This document shows positions 60,018 through 64,000 of a DNA stretch of 64,000 bases, one piece after another. The notes beneath the pieces were generated by a model. The model was not told the DNA's origin. It searched no databases and worked only from the letters and a program-made list of their open reading frames with translations. Numbering within the stretch: position 1 is the stretch's first letter; the number at the start of each line of letters is the position of its first letter. The stretch comes from Akkermansia muciniphila. GTDB lineage: Bacteria > Verrucomicrobiota > Verrucomicrobiia > Verrucomicrobiales > Akkermansiaceae. The DNA lies in the NCBI RefSeq assembly GCF_030848305.1, contig NZ_CP114598.1:1302001-1366000 (forward strand). Reading direction: 5' to 3'. Both the position numbers and the translations under genes were made by a program.

Positions 60018-60902
60018 TTAGCAGCGCCGCCGCCAGCAAAGCACCGTCATTCCTGCCATGAAGAGGAGGGAAGAAGCTGGTTCCGGGACATTGTCCTGCG
60101 TGTGGTAAAGAAATTCTACCCCAAAAATCCTCCACTCGCTTCCGTTCAACTTCATGTAATAATTGGTAGAGGAGCTTCCTCCTCCCTGTCCTTCCTCGTA
60201 GCGGGCTGTAACAGAACCATTGTTCAGTCCTCCCGGGCTGTCAGAGTCTGTAAAATAAAGGGAAGTCACGTTGAATTCCCCTCCATAGTTGGTGTAGTCC
60301 GCACCCCAAAGGGCGACGGAATGACCTCCTGTCTGATTATTGAGCATGAGAGACATGCCATAACCGTTCTTTATCCCGTACAGCAGAGCTTCCGAGATGG
60401 ACATGTAGGCTCCCAGCCCCGGAGCCACCCATGGACAGGTGTTGACTGGTATGAAATCCGTGGAATAGGAAAATTTGTTGCAGGCTGTATAATCAGCGAT
60501 TAATTTGCATTCCGTTTTATAAACGTCCCGGCAGTAGGAAGTCCATGTGCTCCGAGCTGTCGTCGTTGTCCAGTTGGTGTAGGAACACATTTTGTCGTAC
60601 ATTTCGTACATTTCATCCCCGGTCATTGCGGCTCCCTCTTTGGTATTGCGCCACCATGCCATGACGCTGGCCGCGCTGGCGGCGCTGCACATGGCGGAGT
60701 CGTCGTATTTATAATCCGTAATGTTGTGTTTTTTTACGCTGACCCATCCGGAGTCAGCGGAAACGCCGGGCAGAAAGATTGTTCCGGATGTCTGGAGGGT
60801 AAAATCTTCTCCCAGAGATATCAGGGCCGACCCTGCAAGGAAGAGCAGGCTTTTTGCGAAAAGAGAGCAGAGATTCATAGATTCAAAAGGAAATATATTC
60901 AT
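60018..60902 (-). CDS. IdeS/Mac-like cysteine protease with PEP-CTERM tail
   Basis: A 294-residue exported protein. A signal peptide (SLFAKSLLFLAGSALISLG) is followed by a domain with the pattern of IgG-cleaving IdeS-type proteases (peptidase C66): W-V-S-V at 53, then DDSAMCSAASAASVMAWWRN with the presumed nucleophile at Cys72, GGHSVALWGADY with His194, and LYFTDSDS with the Asp near 219. The C-terminus VPEPASSLLFMAGMTVLCWR RRC (split) is a PEP-CTERM sorting signal: P-E-P, membrane segment and basic end. This would send it to the cell surface or outside. ATG 60902 is used; ATG 60878 also keeps the signal peptide. Catalytic activity and substrate are inferred from motif order. Confidence 0.78.
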   Translation of the reverse strand: MNIFPFESMNLCSLFAKSLLFLAGSALISLGEDFTLQTSGTIFLPGVSADSGWVSVKKHNITDYKYDDSAMCSAASAASVMAWWRNTKEGAAMTGDEMYEMYDKMCSYTNWTTTTARSTWTSYCRDVYKTECKLIADYTACNKFSYSTDFIPVNTCPWVAPGLGAYMSISEALLYGIKNGYGMSLMLNNQTGGHSVALWGADYTNYGGEFNVTSLYFTDSDSPGGLNNGSVTARYEEGQGGGSSSTNYYMKLNGSEWRIFGVEFLYHTQDNVPEPASSLLFMAGMTVLCWRRRC

Positions 60903-61286
60903 TTATTTTTTTAATCAAACAGTTTTTGCCGTTGATCGCCCGGAGGGCCGGATGCGAACCATGCGCCGGATATTTTCCGGATCAGGGCAGGACTTTTTTT
61001 TGATTCATGGCGGCCAGAGAATGCGGAAAGAAAATTTATTTTGCGTGGATTGAGCGTTCATCCCGGAATGAATAGAAAGGGTTTGCGGGTACGATGTTTT
61101 TCCCCGGAGAGGGGATTGGTGCGGGACGGTTTTCTTTTATGGAGCGCCGGGCAAGGAGCGCTGGATTCCGGTTTCTGCCGTTTCGGGGAAGGGGGGCTGC
61201 GTGCGGGCGGACGCCCGCTGTTCCGTGGAAATATTCCGGCGTCCGCGGGAATGTGCTTGCAATCAGCATGAAGTGATGTATGTTGC
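60903..61286. other. Intergenic region before ilvC, no gene seen
   Basis: About 385 bases between two divergently read genes. Frames in it are short and lack family features. It must hold the promoters of the PEP-CTERM gene and of ilvC. Confidence 0.5.
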
Positions 61287-61317
61287 ATTCATCCAAACAT
61301 TGGATGTTTGGATGAAT
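61287..61317 (+). promoter_or_regulatory. Perfect 13-bp dyad in the ilvC leader
   Basis: ATTCATCCAAACA at 61287-61299 is mirrored at 61305-61317 around TTGGA. It ends 9 bases before the AAGGAG of ilvC. It could be an operator or an mRNA hairpin controlling ilvC. Confidence 0.55.
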
Positions 61318-61337
61318 TACTTAAAGAAGGAGTAACA

Positions 61338-62318
61338 ATGGATATTATTCATGACAACGCCGCTGATCTCAGCGCATTGAACGGCAAGACCGTTGCCGTG
61401 ATCGGGTATGGCGCCCAGGGCCGCGCCCAGGCACTTTGCATGCGTGATTCCGGTGTGAACGTGATTATTGGCGTTCGCCCCGGCAAGTCTTTTGACGCCG
61501 CCGCCCAGGACGGATTCCAGGTGATGAGCGTCGCGGAAGCCGCCGAAAAAGCGAACATCATTCACATTCTGCTGCCGGATGAAAGCCACGGCGCCGTGTA
61601 TGAAGCTGAAATCAAGCCCTACCTGAAGGCCGGCAAGACGCTTTGCTGCTCCCATGGCTTTGCGTATGTTTTCAATACCATCGTCCCCCCTGCGGATGTG
61701 GATGTAATCATGGTGGCCCCCAAGGGGCCGGGCACGGAAGTGCGCCGCGTATTTGAAGAAGGGTTCGGCTGCCCCGGCCTGATTGCCGTGCATCAGAACC
61801 CCTCCGGCAAGGCCCGTGAGGTGGCTCTCGCCATGGCCAAGGCTGAAGGCCTGACCCGCGGCGGCGTGCTGGAATGCACCATGGCCCAGGAAACGTATGA
61901 AGACCTGTTCGGTGAACAGAACGTCCTGTGCGGAGGTCTGGTGGACCTGATGAAGTACGGCTTTGAAACCCTGACGGAAGCCGGCTACCCGCCGGAAATG
62001 GCCTATTTTGAATGCGTGCATGAAGCCAAGCTCATTGTGGACCTGATTTACAACGGCGGTATTCAGAAGATGAACTCCGTGATTTCCAACACGGCCGAAT
62101 TCGGCGAATATTACAACGGCCCGCAGATCCTGCCCGCAGAGGTGAAGGAACGCATGAAGGAATCCCTCAAGCGCATTGAATCCGGCAAGTTCGCCAAGGA
62201 CTGGCTGGAAGAAGCAGCCAAGGGCGCTCCCAACCTCAAGGCCAAGCGCGAAGCCCTGGGCCAGCACCCGGTGGAAATCGTGGGCGCCAAGATCCGTAGC
62301 CTGTTTGAAAGGAACTAA
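61338..62318 (+). CDS. ilvC: Ketol-acid reductoisomerase
   Basis: NADPH- and Mg-dependent second enzyme of branched-chain amino-acid synthesis, converting acetolactate or acetohydroxybutyrate to the dihydroxy acid. KTVAVIGYGAQGRAQALCMR is the nucleotide-binding motif, MVAPKGPGTEVRRVFEEGFG the family signature, ECTMAQETYEDLFGEQNVLCGG and FECVHEAKLIVDLIYNGG carry the Asp/Glu metal ligands. The length of 326 residues is that of class I. The start ATG 61338 has AAGGAG 7 bases upstream. There are no other ilv genes near it. A 14-bp perfect hairpin follows. Confidence 0.95.
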   Translation: MDIIHDNAADLSALNGKTVAVIGYGAQGRAQALCMRDSGVNVIIGVRPGKSFDAAAQDGFQVMSVAEAAEKANIIHILLPDESHGAVYEAEIKPYLKAGKTLCCSHGFAYVFNTIVPPADVDVIMVAPKGPGTEVRRVFEEGFGCPGLIAVHQNPSGKAREVALAMAKAEGLTRGGVLECTMAQETYEDLFGEQNVLCGGLVDLMKYGFETLTEAGYPPEMAYFECVHEAKLIVDLIYNGGIQKMNSVISNTAEFGEYYNGPQILPAEVKERMKESLKRIESGKFAKDWLEEAAKGAPNLKAKREALGQHPVEIVGAKIRSLFERN

Positions 62319-62338
62319 GGTTTCTTTTACCTGGAACG

Positions 62339-62373
62339 CGTGCCGTTCCGCCGCATTCCGGCGGAACGGCACG
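62339..62373 (+). terminator. Hairpin between ilvC and the ABC gene
   Basis: CGTGCCGTTCCGCC pairs perfectly with its complement at 62360-62373 around GCATTCC. There is no T-tract directly behind it, so it may attenuate rather than end transcription; the next three genes lie close on the same strand. Confidence 0.6.
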
Positions 62374-62417
62374 GATATTCCCGGGCTTTTCCCGGAAATC
62401 CGTCATTTGTTCAGTTT

Positions 62418-63215
62418 ATGGAGCACGCATCGCCGGCCGTCAATGTGGAAAACGCCAGGGTATACCTGGGCGGGCACGAAATCCTGCACAATATTTCCTG
62501 GCAGGTGCAGCGTGGAGAACGTTGTTTTATTCTGGGGGCCAACGGCGCTGGAAAGACAACGCTGGTCAAGGTGCTGATGGGGTTTGCGTGGCCGTTCTTC
62601 GGGGCCAGGGTGCAGGTTCTGGGCAAGACCTTCGGGCACGTGAACCTGCTGGAGCTGCGCAAGTCCATTGCGTGGGTGAGCCCGTTCATGCACAAATGGC
62701 TGGAGGATGGCTCCTGGAACGGGCGCGACATGGTGCTTTCCGGCCCGGACGGCACGATCGGCCTCCTGAGAGCGCCGACGCCGGAAGAGGAGGAAAAAGC
62801 GGCGGGAATCATGAAATCCCTGAAAGCGGAGCATTTGATGGACAGGCCGGTGGCGGCCATGTCTTCCGGGGAACAGGTGAAAGTGCTGATTGCCCGGGCT
62901 CTGATGACGAACCCGGAACTGATGATTCTGGACGAACCCAGCGTTTACCTGGATTTGGCAGGGCGGGAATTTTTGCTGAAAACCATTGAAGAACTGGCTG
63001 AAACGAGACCTGACCTGACCATCGTGTTCATTACCCAGCGCATTGAAGATATCCTCCCTGTATTTGACCGCGGCATGATTTTAAAATCCGGGGAGATCGT
63101 AGCGTATGGAAGCCGGGACGAGGTGCTGACGGAAGAAAACCTGAAAGACGCTTTTGAGCTGGATATCCAGTTAATCAAGACGGAAAAAGGGCGTCTCTGG
63201 ACCGTTATCCGCTAA
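62418..63215 (+). CDS. ABC transporter ATP-binding protein
   Basis: A 265-residue ATPase: Walker A GANGAGKTT at about 41, Q-loop area SIAWVSPFMHKWL, signature AAMSSGEQVKVLIARAL at about 155 (SSGEQ), Walker B LMILDEPSVYLD and the His-loop position is Gln (FITQRIEDI). It lacks the usual H in the switch (T-Q instead of T-H). The size and sequence are similar to ModF- or YlmA-like single-domain ABC proteins, whose partners are not always known. No permease gene is adjacent. It has 6 bases to the GntR gene, so both are probably one unit. Confidence 0.85.
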   Translation: MEHASPAVNVENARVYLGGHEILHNISWQVQRGERCFILGANGAGKTTLVKVLMGFAWPFFGARVQVLGKTFGHVNLLELRKSIAWVSPFMHKWLEDGSWNGRDMVLSGPDGTIGLLRAPTPEEEEKAAGIMKSLKAEHLMDRPVAAMSSGEQVKVLIARALMTNPELMILDEPSVYLDLAGREFLLKTIEELAETRPDLTIVFITQRIEDILPVFDRGMILKSGEIVAYGSRDEVLTEENLKDAFELDIQLIKTEKGRLWTVIR

Positions 63216-63221
63216 TTTTTC

Positions 63222-63917
63222 ATGAAGCAGTCCAAGACAATGGAGCTGAAGAAACCGGTGCGCGTGTCCCTGGCCCGCCAGGTGCTCACCGCCATGGAAT
63301 CCATGATACGGTCCGGCAAATGGAAGGTTGGAGACCGCATTCCCGCGGAAGCGGAACTGGCACGCGCCTTTTCCGTCAGCCACAACACCATCCGTGAAGC
63401 CCTTCAATCCCTGATTCACATGGGGATGCTGGAGGCGCGCCCCGGGGACGGCACATATGTGATGGCGTCAGACCGCTTTGCCGTCGCGGTGAGCAATCGC
63501 CTCAAGGAATCCGATCTGCCCCAGATTCTGGAGGCCCGGCTGGCTTTGGAAAAGGAAATTGCGCGGCTGGCCGCCGTTAAAAGGACGGATGAAGATTTGA
63601 AGGAGCTGGAAAATGCCCTGCAGGACTGCCACGGCAGGGTAAGGCCGGGCATTGAAGATGACATGCTGTTTCATGCCGCCGTGGCCCGCGCCACGCATAA
63701 TCCGGTGCTCTCGGAATTGTACAACGTGGTTATCCGCCATGTGCAGGAGAATCTGGAAAGGCTGCTTCAGGAGAAGCAATATGACGCCGGCGCCATGAAG
63801 CTGCATGACGACCTTCTCGCAGCCATCAGAAAGCGGGAGGCGGATGAAGCGGAGAATATTATTGTGAAGATTGTGGAATTTGACACCGTCAGCATAGGCG
63901 GATCATTCATTTCCTGA
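63222..63917 (+). CDS. GntR-family regulator (FCD/FadR-like)
   Basis: A 231-residue repressor or activator. The winged helix lies at residues 15-80 (VLTAMESMIRSGKWKVGDRI, ELARAFSVSHNTIREALQSL), with GMLEARPGDGTYVM as the wing. The C-terminal all-helical FCD domain has EARLALEKEIARLAA, DMLFHAAVARATHNPVLSEL (metal-binding H) and HDDLLAAIRKREADEAE. The ligand is usually a small carboxylic acid. It is 6 bases from the ABC ATPase gene, so it may control transport or use of an organic acid. Downstream, 63918-64000 shows no complete gene. Confidence 0.9.
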   Translation: MKQSKTMELKKPVRVSLARQVLTAMESMIRSGKWKVGDRIPAEAELARAFSVSHNTIREALQSLIHMGMLEARPGDGTYVMASDRFAVAVSNRLKESDLPQILEARLALEKEIARLAAVKRTDEDLKELENALQDCHGRVRPGIEDDMLFHAAVARATHNPVLSELYNVVIRHVQENLERLLQEKQYDAGAMKLHDDLLAAIRKREADEAENIIVKIVEFDTVSIGGSFIS

Positions 63918-64000
63918 ATTGCCGGCAAGGAGGATGACGCTGCGGAAGCGGGGCTGTTCCTTTTTATTTCCCGGCGTTTTTCTTGCCAACGGGCCTTCCG

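Noticed and set aside
1-64000. Insertion sequence or transposase that would explain the inverted repeats
   Set aside because: No transposase, recombinase or integrase protein pattern and no terminal inverted repeats of IS type were found; the repeats are RHS and regulator genes themselves.
1-64000. CRISPR array
   Set aside because: No regularly spaced short repeats were seen; the many short hairpins differ in sequence and stand after genes.

Overview
The window looks like a piece of chromosome from an Akkermansia-type member of the Verrucomicrobiota. This is an inference from content: a GH95 fucosidase for mucin glycans, a PEP-CTERM-tailed secreted protease, a prenyltransferase-repeat membrane protein, a fused RsmA-Nudix protein, moderately GC-rich core genes and weak Shine-Dalgarno sequences. 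I cannot verify the species without a search.

Layout. Positions 1-11,580 are a polymorphic-toxin region read leftward. It holds a full-length RHS protein (5055-10994), its C-terminal toxin tip, a likely immunity gene, and further left a broken RHS 3' fragment with another tip and partner. Positions 12,086-32,335 are ordinary chromosome: a uracil-DNA glycosylase-like protein, ThiH, an LtaS-like membrane sulfatase-fold enzyme, a metzincin protease, GH95 fucosidase, DUF2851, a STAS protein, a prenyltransferase-repeat protein, GalE, RsmA-Nudix, a Lys/Ala-rich basic protein, a MATE transporter and TrkH. A tRNA-Leu(CAG) at 32,537 is followed by a small phage-type lysis cassette (32,733-33,862), an overlapping pair of unrecognised genes (34,138-36,571), a sigma-like regulator (36,737), a phage-like hypothetical gene and three glycosyltransferase genes (38,191-41,734). 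Next is the second full-length RHS gene (41,857-47,748), read rightward, and then about 8 kb of AT-rich toxin tips, small membrane or secreted partner genes and eroded RHS fragments (47,756-55,956). The right end is again ordinary chromosome: a DegT-like PLP protein, an SPFH protein, an SDR epimerase, a lipocalin, an IdeS-like PEP-CTERM protein, IlvC, an ABC ATPase and a GntR regulator.

The central observation is that the two RHS genes form an inverted repeat of about 5.28 kb (5747-11025 and 41826-47104) that appears identical wherever I compared it. It encloses about 31 kb that includes housekeeping genes. Identity stops abruptly on the outer side at the same codon in both copies, where the toxin tips begin. 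Beyond each tip, on the same strand, lie arrays of RHS 3' fragments, tips and candidate immunity genes separated by hairpins. A second, shorter inverted repeat carries the sigma-like gene: intact near the right RHS copy, N-terminally truncated next to the left one. The architecture suggests a toxin-diversification locus in which recombination between cores could exchange tips, invert the segment between the RHS copies and change which upstream context drives which toxin. Inversion and tip exchange are inferences; the repeats and fragments are read directly from the sequence.

No CRISPR array, transposase or rRNA gene was recognised.
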